A stretch of DNA of 10,689 nt from an uncultured Candidatus Altimarinota bacterium (GCA_937920005.1 CALETF010000179.1:1-10689), one strand, 5' to 3'. Counted from the first letter of the stretch, positions 1-8,927 are shown. Numbers and translations: made by a program. Notes: generated by a model not told the origin, from the letters alone.

Positions 1-305
1 ATCTCGCTATCATCTACCGCTGATTTATTATTGCCTCTTTTTGTGATGAAAGTTTTTGAAAATTTGTCGCTTTTGGTATCACAGTCTGGATATTTTGGCA
101 GATGATAGTCAATATTAGTGTGAATTTAAGCATATTCCCAAACACCGGTCTCACTCTCCCATTTGTCAGTTACGGAGGCTCTTCGCTCCTTATGATGCTG
201 CTCGCTGCTGGGATATTATTATCCATATCACGAACTGTACCAGCAGACAAAAAAAATATACGCACCATGATACAGTACTACCTCTTGCGAAAGCCTCGCA
301 GATAA
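1..305 (+). CDS. ftsW: FtsW/RodA-family peptidoglycan glycosyltransferase, C-terminal end (5' cut by window)
   Basis: This is the last ~100 residues of a SEDS-family membrane protein, which polymerises lipid II into glycan strands at the division site in partnership with a class B PBP. The visible frame (codons from base 3) has the family's final segments: a Y-R-G motif, a membrane helix (G-I-T-V-W-I-F-W-Q), then P-N-T-G-L-T-L-P-F-V-S-Y-G-G-S-S, the diagnostic SEDS signature, followed by the last helix and a basic tail ending in TAA (303-305). The G-L-T-L-P-F form and the I-S-R after the last helix favour FtsW over RodA. Two in-frame TGA codons (21-23 and 57-59) fall where relatives have glycine (R-G and F-G-[KR]), so the gene is intact under code 25. 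The standard code would wrongly start it at base 102. The start lies outside the window. Confidence 0.9.
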
Positions 306-342
306 TAAGATGATATAATCATTTTTTGTCTAGAGGGAAAAT

Positions 343-371
343 TTGCATCAAATAGCTGTTTAGTCTATACT
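343..371 (+). promoter_or_regulatory. Sigma70-type promoter of the pilin gene
   Basis: A -35-like TTGCAT (343-348) and a -10 TATACT (366-371) are separated by exactly 17 bases. Transcription would start near 378, leaving a leader of about 24 bases before the ATG at 402. The site lies in the 96-base gap after ftsW and gives the pilin gene its own transcription unit together with the downstream terminator. Confidence 0.6.
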
Positions 372-401
372 GAGAGTGTATTTAATTACTAATCGCATCC
401 T

Positions 402-770
402 ATGAATGCACTCAAACGTTATATGTACGTCGGTATCGGGACTCTCGCTACTGCTCGTATGACTCTCGCTGAAATCGAACCAGGTCTCGACCGTATTGAT
501 GACGGTCTCAAGGGCCCAAATACTGGTGATCCTATTGCTACTATTCAGACTTTTGTAAAAGGACTCCTCACTCTCCTCGGTCTCGTCATGGTTGGTATGG
601 CTCTCTGGGGTGGATGGAAAATCCTCACTTCTGGTGCAGAAGATGAAGGAAAAGAGGCAGGAAAGAAAATCATCATCAATGCCGTTATCGGTATCGTTGT
701 TATCTTCTTCGCTTGGACACTCACAAACCTCATCTTCAATATCTTGAGTGGTGACACTATTTCAAACTAA
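402..770 (+). CDS. Small two-helix type IV secretion pilin-like membrane protein
   Basis: This 122-residue protein resembles the VirB2/TrbC-like T4SS pilin family common in CPR bacteria. Residues 1-23 form a basic, weakly hydrophobic leader with a possible signal-peptidase site after T-L-A (about residue 23). A short acidic Gly/Pro-containing stretch follows. Two membrane helices lie at about 50-75 and 89-115, joined by a charged loop (S-G-A-E-D-E-G-K-E-A-G-K-K), the usual pilin hairpin arrangement in which subunits stack in the membrane or a filament. The loop sequence and the G-G-W-K-I-L before it are typical. All 16 glycines use GGN codons and none use TGA, unlike most genes here, which fits a highly expressed structural subunit. 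It sits between its own promoter and terminator. No Shine-Dalgarno sequence precedes the ATG. The family call is by sequence pattern; a generic two-helix membrane protein remains possible. Confidence 0.7.
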   Translation: MNALKRYMYVGIGTLATARMTLAEIEPGLDRIDDGLKGPNTGDPIATIQTFVKGLLTLLGLVMVGMALWGGWKILTSGAEDEGKEAGKKIIINAVIGIVVIFFAWTLTNLIFNILSGDTISN

Positions 771-784
771 GAATACTCTTTCTC

Positions 785-816
785 AAAAAAACCTCCACAA
801 AAATGGAGGTTTTTTT
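785..816 (+). terminator. Intrinsic terminator after the pilin gene
   Basis: A perfect hairpin begins 14 bases after the pilin stop. Stem ACCTCCA (791-797) pairs with TGGAGGT (804-810) across a six-base loop. The flanking A run (785-790) and T run (811-816) extend the stem or serve as the U tract. With A-rich and T-rich arms it could work on both strands. It isolates the pilin transcript from the ATPase gene. Confidence 0.9.
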
Positions 817-851
817 GATACAGAAGAAGAAAAATGACTTTCTTAAAATAT

Positions 852-880
852 TTGACATATACATAATTTTATTATTATAT
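852..880 (+). promoter_or_regulatory. Sigma70-type promoter of the secretion ATPase gene
   Basis: A perfect -35 TTGACA (852-857) is followed 17 bases later by TTATAT (875-880). An overlapping TATTAT (873-878) is an alternative -10 with a 15-base spacer. Transcription would begin near 886-888, about 28 bases before the ATG at 915 and very close to the alternative GTG at 894. This favours 915 as the start unless the gene is leaderless. Confidence 0.6.
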
Positions 881-914
881 GTAATATAAGATTGTGAATA
901 AAAAAATATCCAAC

Positions 915-2438
915 ATGCAGCGTTTTTTGACACTTCTCTTCACAGATAAAGATTTAGGAGAAGCATTATCTGATACAGAAAAGGAAATCATACCATTCGC
1001 GCCAGCAAAAGAACCACAAAAAGAGATAAAAAAAGAAACCATACAAATACAACCAGAAGACGTGTGACCAGCAGAAGAATCAGTAAAAACAGTGGTTATC
1101 CCAGAAAAATCTAAAAAAACAGAACCAGTAGCAGAAAAAAAAGCACCAGCAATAAAAAATAAAGAAGAAAACACAGAATCACTCATTCTCGGACTCACAG
1201 CAGACCAATCTGAAGTTGTCTCAGTTGATACAGAAGGCCTCAAACGTCACATGCTCGTGGTAGGTATGACAGGAAGTGGTAAAACCACACTGCTTGAGAG
1301 AATGATACTTCAAGATATAGAAGGGGGGCGCGGTGTAGGACTTATTGATCCTCATGGCGATCTCTATGACAAAATCCTCCACCAAATACCAAAATCTCGC
1401 AGCAATGATGTCGTACTCTTTGACCTCACCGATGTAGAATATCCAATCGGATTCAATATCCTCGAAAACACCCATCATCAATTTCCTTCCCTTATTGCGA
1501 GTTCAATTGTTGGTGTATTTAAAAAGATATTTGGCTACAGCTGGGGTCCTCGACTCGAATACATCCTCAGAAACGCCACACTTACACTTCTCGAACGTGA
1601 TGGAAGTACACTCCTTGACCTCACTCTTCTCCTCTCTGATGAAGAATTTCGCCGTAACTATATAGCCAAGGTTACAAATCCATTTCTTCGTCGATTCTGG
1701 GCTGATGAATTCAATAGTCTCAGCAGCACCAAACAAACAGAAGTGGTCAGCCCAATCCTCAATAAAGTAGGACAATTCCTCTCGGTACCACTCATCCGCA
1801 ATATCGTGAGTCAGCCTCAGTCAGGCTTTTCTCCACGATGGATTATGGATAATAAGAAAATTTTCTTAGCAAACCTCTCAAAAGGTAAAATCGGAGAAGA
1901 TGTCAGTGAAATGCTCGGATCACTTCTCGTAAGCAAATTCCAGCTTGATGTCATGAGTCGTGCATCTATATCACCAGAGAAACGAGAACCATTTCGTCTC
2001 TACGTCGATGAATTTCAAAACTTCGCAACAGATAGCTTCTCAGATATTTTTTCAGAAGCACGGAAATATGGTCTAGGACTTGTCATAGCACATCAATACA
2101 TCAATCAGGTCTCAACACATCTCATGGATGCAATCATGGGAAATGTAGGCAATATGGCGGTATTTCATGTAGGATCAACAGACGCCAAAATGCTCGCTCC
2201 AAATATTGACACAAGCCTCACTCCCCAGACTCTCGTCGAACAACCGCTCTATAACTTCACTCTCAAAACAACACAAAATGGACGAAAAAAGGTCACACAC
2301 GGTGAACTCCTTCATCCTGATCTCATAGGACAAAAATCTGGCATTCAAAATCCAGAAAAACTCCAAACACTCGTTCGTGAAAAGTTCGCAAAAGAAAGAG
2401 GTTTTGTAGAAGAAAAGCTCAACATTAAAATGAGCTAA
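915..2438 (+). CDS. VirD4/TraD-like type IV secretion DNA-binding ATPase
   Basis: This 507-residue P-loop ATPase resembles TrwB/TraD/VirD4 coupling proteins and CPR relatives annotated as type IV secretion DNA-binding proteins, which drive DNA or protein into a secretion channel. After a Lys/Glu/Pro/Ala-rich, probably disordered N-terminus (about 20-90) comes the ATPase core. Walker A is G-M-T-G-S-G-K-T (117-124). Next come L-I-D-P-H-G-D-L and Y-P-I-G-F-N-I-L, typical of this group. Walker B is L-Y-V-D-E-F-Q-N-F (D365, E366), followed by the S-E-A-R-K-Y-G-L segment and the A-H-Q-Y motif. No membrane helix is seen, unlike classical VirD4, so it is a soluble form. One in-frame TGA (1065-1067, residue 51) reads as Gly and would otherwise truncate the call to base 1092. 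GTG at 894 is an alternative start; neither start has a Shine-Dalgarno. It lies next to the pilin-like gene but has its own promoter. A DUF87/HerA-like helicase is the main alternative. Confidence 0.85.
2412..2436 (-). terminator. Possible terminator of the PBP gene, inside the ATPase 3' end
   Basis: Arms AGCTCA (2416-2421) and TGAGCT (2431-2436) form a 6-bp stem with a nine-base loop. Read on the minus strand the hairpin is followed by TTTTCTTCT, a modest U tract, about 8 bases after the PBP stop codon. The stem is short, so termination may be partial. On the + strand the hairpin is followed by A-rich sequence and would not terminate the ATPase transcript. Confidence 0.45.
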
Positions 2439-2443
2439 AACAA

Positions 2444-5400
2444 CTACTGTACATTTATCGTGTGCACTTGTGTTGTTACATTCTTTTGAAAGTCAGTCAC
2501 CTGTATCGTGATAATATGTTTTCCTGGGGCGAGATCTCCAGGAGTTTTGAGGGTAAAATTATATTTCTTCACTCCTTGAAGTGTACCGTAGATAACATCA
2601 TTCACAAATATCTGAATCTTTGAAACATCGCTTTCGTCGTTGATAGTACCAGAGAGAGTAATTTGTTGGCCAGATTTGACGTTCATCGTGGTTGGATTAT
2701 CAGTTTTGATAACTGGGTTAACAGCATCCTTGTCGAGAATTTTTATCTGATAGTTACGAGATGTACTGTAACCAAATGTATCAACTACTCTGAGAGTTAC
2801 TATCTGATCTAATCCATCAGCACGGCTGACACTAAATTCTGCTTTTGCCTTCCCTTGTTTCTGATTATTGAGATTGATAGTACGGTAGATTTTGTCATTG
2901 ATGAGAATCTGCGCTTCTTTCATAGGATTCGTTGATTGATAATCAATCTCCACTGGATAAATACCAGAGAAGAGCTGCATATTATCTGTGAGTGTCGATG
3001 TAAACTGAGGAACACTCTCAGCAGGACGGTCACATATATTTTCTGGCTTCGCAACTACCATCATCATATCTTCTGTAAGGCCGAGTTTTTCGATGAGATA
3101 GAGTCTTCCCTTCTCGCTTCCGAGCCAAGCATCCACTGGTTCACGCCAGTTTGCATAGCTATCTTCGATTGGGAATGCTTTATCGAGAATCACAGCATCT
3201 TTGATAGCTTCTTTCGGTGTTGTCTCACTGACACGACCTCCACAGAGAGAATCCACTTGGATTTTTTCTGGTGTGAATCCTTTGAGGACTTCAGGTTTTT
3301 TACCATTAATATAGAGGAATTGACCACTACCTTCAACGTCTGACGGACGAACGAAATCTTGTTTCGGAAGTTTTTCGTGAGCAAAATCCATGAATTTTTT
3401 CCAGATAAGAGCACTTGATTCCATACCGCTGGCTCGAGCACTTGCAGGCTTACCGTCAGTGTTACCAGTCCACACAGCTGTCGTATATTGCGGTGTATAA
3501 CCAATAGTCCAGAGATCACGCGGGAGAGTATTTTCTCCTATCTTTTTACTTGATGTACCAGTTTTGACGGCAGCTTTTCGTCCCCCAGCAAGAGCAAGGA
3601 AATAATTCCATCCTTCTGGTCTAGCAGCATTGTCAGAGAGAATATGAGTAATCATATATGCCGCAGCTGGTAAAATCACTTGTTTTGGCGTTTGTGGTTC
3701 AATCTTTATCTCATTTCCTTGCGGATCAAATATCTTGAGAATAGGATTAGGGGGAAGGAGCTGTCCATTATTTGCAAGAGCCGCATACGTAGCAGCAAAA
3801 TCAATTCCACGAACTTCTGCAGAACCAAGAGCAATAGGTGGCCCATAGAGATTATTCTTTTCTCTTTTCTCAATCGTAGTCAAACCTAATCATTGCAAGT
3901 ATCCAACGAGATCATGTTCTTGCTGTAGCCCATCATTTCCAGAATTTTGGAGAGCCATGTAATACATCTTAATCGCTGGAATATTTCGAGAAGCATCAAG
4001 AGCAGTACGAACAGTCATAGGTCAGAGGAATTCGCCATCAAAGTTCTTTGGTTTATAAGTACCAAAATTCATCTCAACATCAAATATAGGCGTATCAGTG
4101 CTAAGGGCATTTTTTTCAAATGCACGAGCATAGATAAGGGGTTTCATGCTCGAACCTGGCTGCTTCAGAGAAGTCATGATGTTTACCTCACCGTCAATAT
4201 CTTTATTGAAATAGTCTTGAGATCCCACCATCGCAACCACGTCACGATTCACTGTATCAAGAGCGACCATAGAACCATTATTGATACCATAACTCTTAAA
4301 TGTAGTTTGGGCATACGAGTTAATAAGCTCTTCAGCCTTATCCTGAAGTTTTGGATCAATGGTAGTATAGATTTTCCAACCACCTTGTTGGAAAAAATCT
4401 TCCCCATAAAGACTCACTAGATAGTCTTTTACATAGAATACAAAGTGAGGGTATTTGATAGATTCTTTTGGATCCTGAAATTTATAATCCAAGCCCTGAA
4501 GAACAGCATCTTTGTATTCAGTATCATTGATGTATCCATCTTCATACATTCGCATCAGGACACGATCTTTTCGACCTGCCTCATATTCTACAAAAATAGA
4601 AGATGTGGATCCTTCCTGGGTCACAGTTGATGGAAGCTGAAGGCTGTTGAGGAATTCCATGAGGTCTTTTTTTGCGACCGTGAGACAATCAGCTCCAAGT
4701 TTTTTATCAAAAGGATCTTTTCCTTGAAAACTCCCCAATCAACAGATACGAGTAAATCCTCGTTCGGTAGTAAATTGGATTTTTGAAAAAGCTTGTTTAA
4801 AGGCATCAAACATCTGAGGATTGCTGAGGGGATCAACCTTTACAATACCCTCTTGAGTCCCCTTGATATCATGATAGTAAACATGCCCCATGAGACGGTC
4901 ACGACGAGAGTATGGATTGTATCCTGTTGGCGTTTTTGGGAGAGAAGCGATGATAGCAGATTCCAAAATAGTAACATCTTTTGAAGGCTTACCAAAAAAA
5001 CGACGAGATGCTTGTTCTACACCATATGAATTAGATCCAAATGAAATTTTATTGAGATAAAGCTCGAGAATTTTTTCTTTTGAAAAACGTATATTGAGCT
5101 GGAGAGAGAGAATAATTTCTTGTATTTTTCGACGATATAGACTCTCATTCATAAGTAATGTATTTTTGATGAGCTGTTGACTCAGAGAAGAACCACCAGA
5201 ACATCGACCGCCCATAGCACACGTAATAGCAGATCGGGTAATACCAAATATATCAAATCCAATATTTGTAAAGAATCTCTGATCCTCCATTGCCACAAGT
5301 GCATGAACAATATTTGGAGATATCTGGTCATAAGGAACATACTGACGATTCTCATCACCACCATAAATAGTGTAGAGCTGATTCCCCTCTCTATCGTAGA

Positions 5401-5608
5401 TAATGCTGCTTTCTTTAAACGATGTCTCAATATCGGATATAGAAGGCATTCCAAACAAAAATATCGCATAAAACAAAAGGAAACCAACGCCTGCTATAAT
5501 ACCAGACCAGAGTCGAGCATGTGGATCATGAATAATATGCTTGAGACGATACCAGCGAGAAGTGCCAGCGAGAAGTTGTCGACGGAGATGGCTACGACGA
5601 GAGTACAT
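2444..5608 (-). CDS. Class A penicillin-binding protein (PBP1A type) with C-terminal Ig-like domains
   Basis: This is a bifunctional peptidoglycan synthase of 1054 residues that polymerises lipid II and crosslinks the strands outside the membrane. A basic cytoplasmic tail (1-33) and one membrane anchor (about 34-53) lead into a GT51 domain: E-D-Q-R-F-F with catalytic Glu108, G-G-S-S-L-S-Q-Q-L-I-K-N at 138-149, and R-K-I-Q-E around 160-164. The transpeptidase has all three motifs: S-S-M-K (nucleophile Ser486, Lys489), S-R-N (540-542) and K-T-G-T (682-685). The C-terminus carries two Ig-like beta domains, about 865-964 and 965-1054, beyond a usual PBP1A; such domains often contact wall or surface partners. 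Three in-frame TGA codons (4739-4741, 4022-4024, 3890-3892; residues 290, 529, 573) read as Gly. The second lies just before the conserved P-x-T-V-R segment. Under the standard code the gene would look like three fragments. It starts 2 bases after the LCP stop and ends with TAG, 5 bases from the convergent ATPase gene. Confidence 0.95.
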
Positions 5609-5610
5609 AA

Positions 5611-7107
5611 TTATTGAAAATAAAGTGAAGCATCGCTCCCGAGAACAAGTTCGTATGGACTTACCATAGTTGCTTTTTCTGTATCAGTTGCAAGACGTTT
5701 TTCGCCAGAAAATGCGAGAGTAATAGCGCTTAGGAGGATATTATCTGGCTTAATTATAGATGAATTATATCGAATAAAAGTCTTTTCAACCTTTTCTTTT
5801 TGGTTTTTTATTTGTGTCTCATCAACAGGTATACCGAGAGATTTGAGCTTGAGGCCTATAGAGAGTGCAAGGTTTGTTCTTCCTGATGCATTAACAACAG
5901 CAATTCACGGACTTTTTGCGAGAGATGGGTATTGAGTAATAACAGCAACAAACAATCTAATAGCATCATAAGTATGAATAACACTTGGGCTTGCTTTTTT
6001 CGGAAGAAGGACAGATAGACCACCAAATAACTCTCTCTCTGGACTATAGATCAATCATCCTGGATGGCAAAGGCGAAGGGCATCAAAACAAGATACATCA
6101 AGAGCATGACTATAAATATTTTCTTTATCAATTTTTGAACTAATTTTTGCCATTTTAAATATATCTTTGAGAGACATATTTGTCTGGATAGAATCAGCAA
6201 CAGCAGAATAAATACTTTCTATTTTTTTAGGAGAAGAGAGGACATCGAGAGATGTCAGTTTATCCTTGAGAGCCTGGATAACAAGCTGTTGTCTGCGAGA
6301 TCGATCAAAATCACTCGTTGTGTGACGACTACGTGAATATTTCAGTGCTTTGTCTCCATCAAAGTGCTGTAAACCAACAGGAATGTCAACTATGGTATAA
6401 CCCCAATTTTTTGTAGGATATTCAGGATCATAGAGACGCTCAGGAACTTCTATATCTACACCCCCAACAGCATCTATGAGCTTACGAAAACCATTAAAAT
6501 CAATCATGGTATAAAGGCGAATTTCCTTGCCCGTAATTTGACTCACTGTTTCCAGAAGATGATTCATTGCAGCTTCTTCTCCGAGGGCTTTTTTAGTTCC
6601 AGGATAAACCTCATTGATTTTTACTCTTCCAAGAATTTTAGACTGAATGAGTAGATCTCTCGGAACAGAGACAGTAACGAAACTATTTTGTTCTTTGTTA
6701 TAGTGCCCGAGGATAATAGAGTCCGTGAGGTCAGGAGCATCATTTTCTCTCCCTCCACGTCCGAGAATCAGTACATTAATATCGCCCGTTTCATCTTCAG
6801 TGGTTACTTCAGAAGACATAGACGGTTGAAACATCCCCAAAATACTGCTCGCATCAAAATGAAATGAAAATACACGAGGAAGCGCCCATGAAACAGTTAA
6901 AAGCACAGAAAAAAGGACAAACGAAAGCAGGAGTGTATCCCTCAAAACATGATATTTTCTGACTTTTTTATAAGAATTCAGAAAATACTGTGCAAAAGTA
7001 GAAGGATCTTGTTTTTCTTTCTCGTGAGGGTGAGATTCCTTGTGAGATGTATGTTTTTTATTATGAGACTGAGACAGATTTTGTTCACGTCGAAATCGGT
7101 TGTCCAT
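5611..7107 (-). CDS. LytR-CpsA-Psr (LCP) family protein with LytR_C domain
   Basis: LCP proteins transfer undecaprenyl-linked glycopolymers to peptidoglycan on the outer face of the membrane. The 498-residue product has a Lys/His-rich cytoplasmic tail (1-55), one membrane helix (about 58-76) and an LCP domain (about 109-283). The LCP domain includes I-N-V-L-I-L-G-R-G-G, A-P-D-L-T-D-S-I, V-S-V-P-R-D (Arg150), the D-A-V-G-G-V-D-I-E-V-P segment, and Y-S-R-S-R-H-T-T-S-D-F-D-R-S-R-R-Q-Q (254-273 region). These arginines and aspartates bind the pyrophosphate lipid and metal in characterised members. A LytR_C domain follows at about 399-480 (G-I-A-V-V-N-A-S-G-R). In-frame TGA codons at 6055-6057 and 5905-5907 (residues 351 and 401) read as Gly; the second begins the LytR_C strand. 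Reading through them adds 148 residues that the standard code would lose. It starts 3 bases after the secF stop, and its TAA is 2 bases before the PBP start, so the three genes are probably cotranscribed. Confidence 0.93.
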
Positions 7108-7110
7108 AGA

Positions 7111-8064
7111 TTATATATTTTTGTTGATATCGTAGAGAAGCGGTGCTGCTATACAGATAGACGAGTATGTCCCCACGATAGCACCGAGGAGCATAAGAGT
7201 CGTGAATCCGAGGAGTGCACTCGGCCCAAAGAAAAGCATCGCCAAAAGAACCATCACGAGAGTCATAGATGTATAGAGAGAACGTCTAAGGCTCACTTGG
7301 ATAGAATCCTCGAAAATTTGTTTTGTTGTACGTTTATCTGTTGATTTTTTATCCTTATAATTTGCTCGGATACGATCCAAAATAACAATAGTATCACTGA
7401 TACTGTAACCCAAAGTCGTAAGAAGTGCGGTTACAAAAAACGTATCAACTTTTAGTTCTGGGAAAAAGACTCACAACAAGATAAAAATACCTGGAGCAAT
7501 AACAATATCATGCAATAATGTCACAAGAGTAATAGCACCAAAGGTAAAACTCGATGTACCCTCGATAGACTGACGGAAAGCATACATCAAATACAGAGCA
7601 ATGACAATCAGACACATAGTTAATGTCAGATATGCTCTATCTATCACAAATTTACCAAATGACTGTCCAACAGATACGAAAGAAGATTCAGTCACAGCAA
7701 CATCATGTTTAGAAAAGAAAGTTGGAAGTGAACGGCGAATATCCTCAGTTCTTTTCTGAGATTTTTTCACGTCCAATTCTTCCATCAAACCAACATCCAT
7801 ACGGATAGCATTGTTATCAACAGTATATAAAAGAAGGTCTGAAACAACACTCTGAGCATCAAAAATATAATTCTTCAAAATATCCTCACGTATCTCAGAG
7901 AGCTTATCAGCATCAACTGGTTTCGATGTATTGTACTCTATTTGAAGACCACCTGTCATGTCAATGCCGTAGTTTTTTGGAACAAAAAAGAAAACCAAAA
8001 ACGATATAAGAAACCCGATTCAGGATATGATATAAAACTTTTTTCTATTCGCGATAAATTGCAT
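7111..8064 (-). CDS. secF: Protein translocase subunit SecF
   Basis: SecF works with SecD in the membrane, using the proton gradient to help SecYEG release exported proteins. The 317-residue product shows the family order: a short basic N-terminus, helix 1 (about 10-27), then Y-G-I-D-M-T-G-G-L-Q-I-E, a periplasmic domain (about 45-135), and helices 2-6 from about 136. Signature segments are S-V-G-Q-S-F-G, L-L-H-D-I-V-I-A, L-G-Y-S-I-S-D-T-I-V-I-L-D-R-I-R, and the R-R-S-L-Y-T-S region before the last helices. TGA codons at 8020-8022 and 7471-7473 (residues 15 and 198) read as Gly. The ATG at 8064 gives the normal SecF N-terminus; the frame downstream of the first TGA alone would lack helix 1. 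No SecD is next to it, although secD and secF are usually adjacent. It lies 97 bases downstream of the exonuclease gene and directly upstream of the LCP and PBP genes, suggesting an envelope-assembly transcript. No Shine-Dalgarno is visible. Confidence 0.95.
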
Positions 8065-8161
8065 AAGAAGAGAAATTAAAATAATTTGAAGTCAGTGTAC
8101 GTTTTTTCTCAAATTCGCAACCCGAGTTTATTGACTCAAGAGCTTTTTTCTCGTACTCCTG

Positions 8162-8764
8162 TTAGAAGAGTCGCATGACTGTATTTTCCTGTACTTGAAT
8201 TACCTCCATTTGTAAGAGTTTTTCGAGTGCACGAACAGTAGCCTCGACATCGTAGATGGCACTATGTGCTCATTCGAAATATTCACCAAAAAGTTTCTTA
8301 TACAATTCATTCAATTTAGGAAATTTAAAACCAATTCCACGCCCAGGAATAGCGCAAAAATCAACTGTTGATTTCATTGTACAGAGAGTTTTCTGAGGAT
8401 GATAATCCCCTCTCCTTCAGAGGCGCTGAAGTTCATAATTGATCACTGACTCATCATATTCTATATTGTGCCCCACCACCATATCTGCTCTATTAAGATA
8501 CGAGAGAAAAGTATCCATTTGTTCTGCTACAGTTTTTTTATCAGCAACATCTTTATCATAAATTCCATGCACCTGACTCGCTCCAAAAGGAATAGAGATC
8601 GGAGGTTTTACAAATGCATCTATACGATCGATTTCTTTGAGAGACTTATCAGGCTGTAACTCGAGGAGAATGCCCGAAAATTGAACAATATATGGTTGTA
8701 CTTCGAGAGGCCCCTCTCGCTCTACAAATCCAGTCGTTTCCGTATCAAAGACAAAGAGTTTCAT
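8162..8764 (-). CDS. DEDDh 3'-5' exonuclease (DnaQ / Pol III epsilon-like)
   Basis: This 200-residue enzyme belongs to the DnaQ-like exonucleases, which remove nucleotides from DNA or RNA 3' ends using two metal ions. All catalytic residues are present: Exo I F-D-T-E-T-T-G (Asp7, Glu9), Exo II G-H-N-I-E-Y-D (Asp104) and Exo III H-S-A-I-Y-D (His167, Asp172). The His makes it the DEDDh type, as in DNA polymerase III epsilon. In-frame TGA codons at 8417-8419 and 8270-8272 read as Gly (residues 116 and 165); the second gives the G-A-H-x-A form usual before the Exo III His. The ATG at 8764 places the Exo I motif six residues from the N-terminus as usual; the upstream ATG at 8812 would add an atypical 16-residue leader reaching toward the tRNA promoter. 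It could be the replicative proofreading subunit or a stand-alone repair or RNA-processing exonuclease; no C-terminal polymerase-binding region can be assigned. Confidence 0.88.
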
Positions 8765-8804
8765 ATACGCGGCATTGTACAAAAAAACCCTGAGACGCAA
8801 AAAA

Positions 8805-8833
8805 TTTTGCAATTAGAGTGCATACAATATAAT
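8805..8833 (+). promoter_or_regulatory. tRNA-Thr promoter
   Basis: A perfect -10 TATAAT (8828-8833) lies 9 bases before the tRNA 5' end. The -35 is either TTTTGC (8805-8810, 17-base spacer) or TTGCAA (8807-8812, 15-base spacer). Between -10 and tRNA is the GC-rich stretch CAGCCCC, like the discriminator of stable-RNA promoters under stringent control in other bacteria. The 78-base gap to the divergent exonuclease gene must also hold that gene's promoter, but I see no convincing minus-strand match; TACAAT at 8774-8779 is a weak candidate. Confidence 0.65.
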
Positions 8834-8842
8834 CAGCCCCAT

Positions 8843-8918
8843 GCCGCGATAGCTCAGTTGGTAGAGCGCATCCATGGTAAGGATGAGGTCACGGGTTCAA
8901 TTCCCGTTCGTGGCTCCA
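8843..8918 (+). tRNA. tRNA-Thr, anticodon GGT, with encoded CCA
   Basis: A complete 76-base cloverleaf. The acceptor stem GCCGCGA pairs with TCGTGGC (one G-U pair). The D stem is GCTC/GAGC. The anticodon stem CATCC/GGATG encloses the loop ATGGTAA, placing GGT at positions 34-36 after T33. The T arm is ACGGG-TTCAATT-CCCGT. The anticodon reads ACC and ACT threonine codons, and the D and anticodon arms closely match bacterial tRNA-Thr(GGT). The 3' CCA (8916-8918) is encoded. The discriminator base 73 is T, whereas E. coli tRNA-Thr has A. It is transcribed away from the exonuclease and toward the Nudix-like gene, whose stop codon is 9 bases beyond. Confidence 0.97.
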
Positions 8919-8927
8919 TTAATATTT

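Noticed and set aside
2444..5608. Apparent pseudogene: PBP seems split into three frames by stop codons
   Set aside because: All breaks are TGA in one continuous frame, the same pattern occurs in nearly every gene, and all catalytic motifs are intact; code 25 explains it.
8121..8140. Hairpin GAGT/ACTC in the exonuclease-secF gap as a terminator
   Set aside because: Only four Watson-Crick pairs (more only with G-U pairs on the minus strand) and no U tract in the transcribed direction.
8797..8810. Palindrome GCAAAAAATTTTGC upstream of the tRNA as an operator
   Set aside because: The loop is too short for a hairpin and A/T-rich palindromes are common here; it overlaps the -35 region, but nothing else supports a regulator site.
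8765..8812. Upstream ATG at 8812 as the exonuclease start
   Set aside because: It adds 16 residues with no homology before an otherwise standard N-terminus and runs into the tRNA promoter; 8764 fits the family better.
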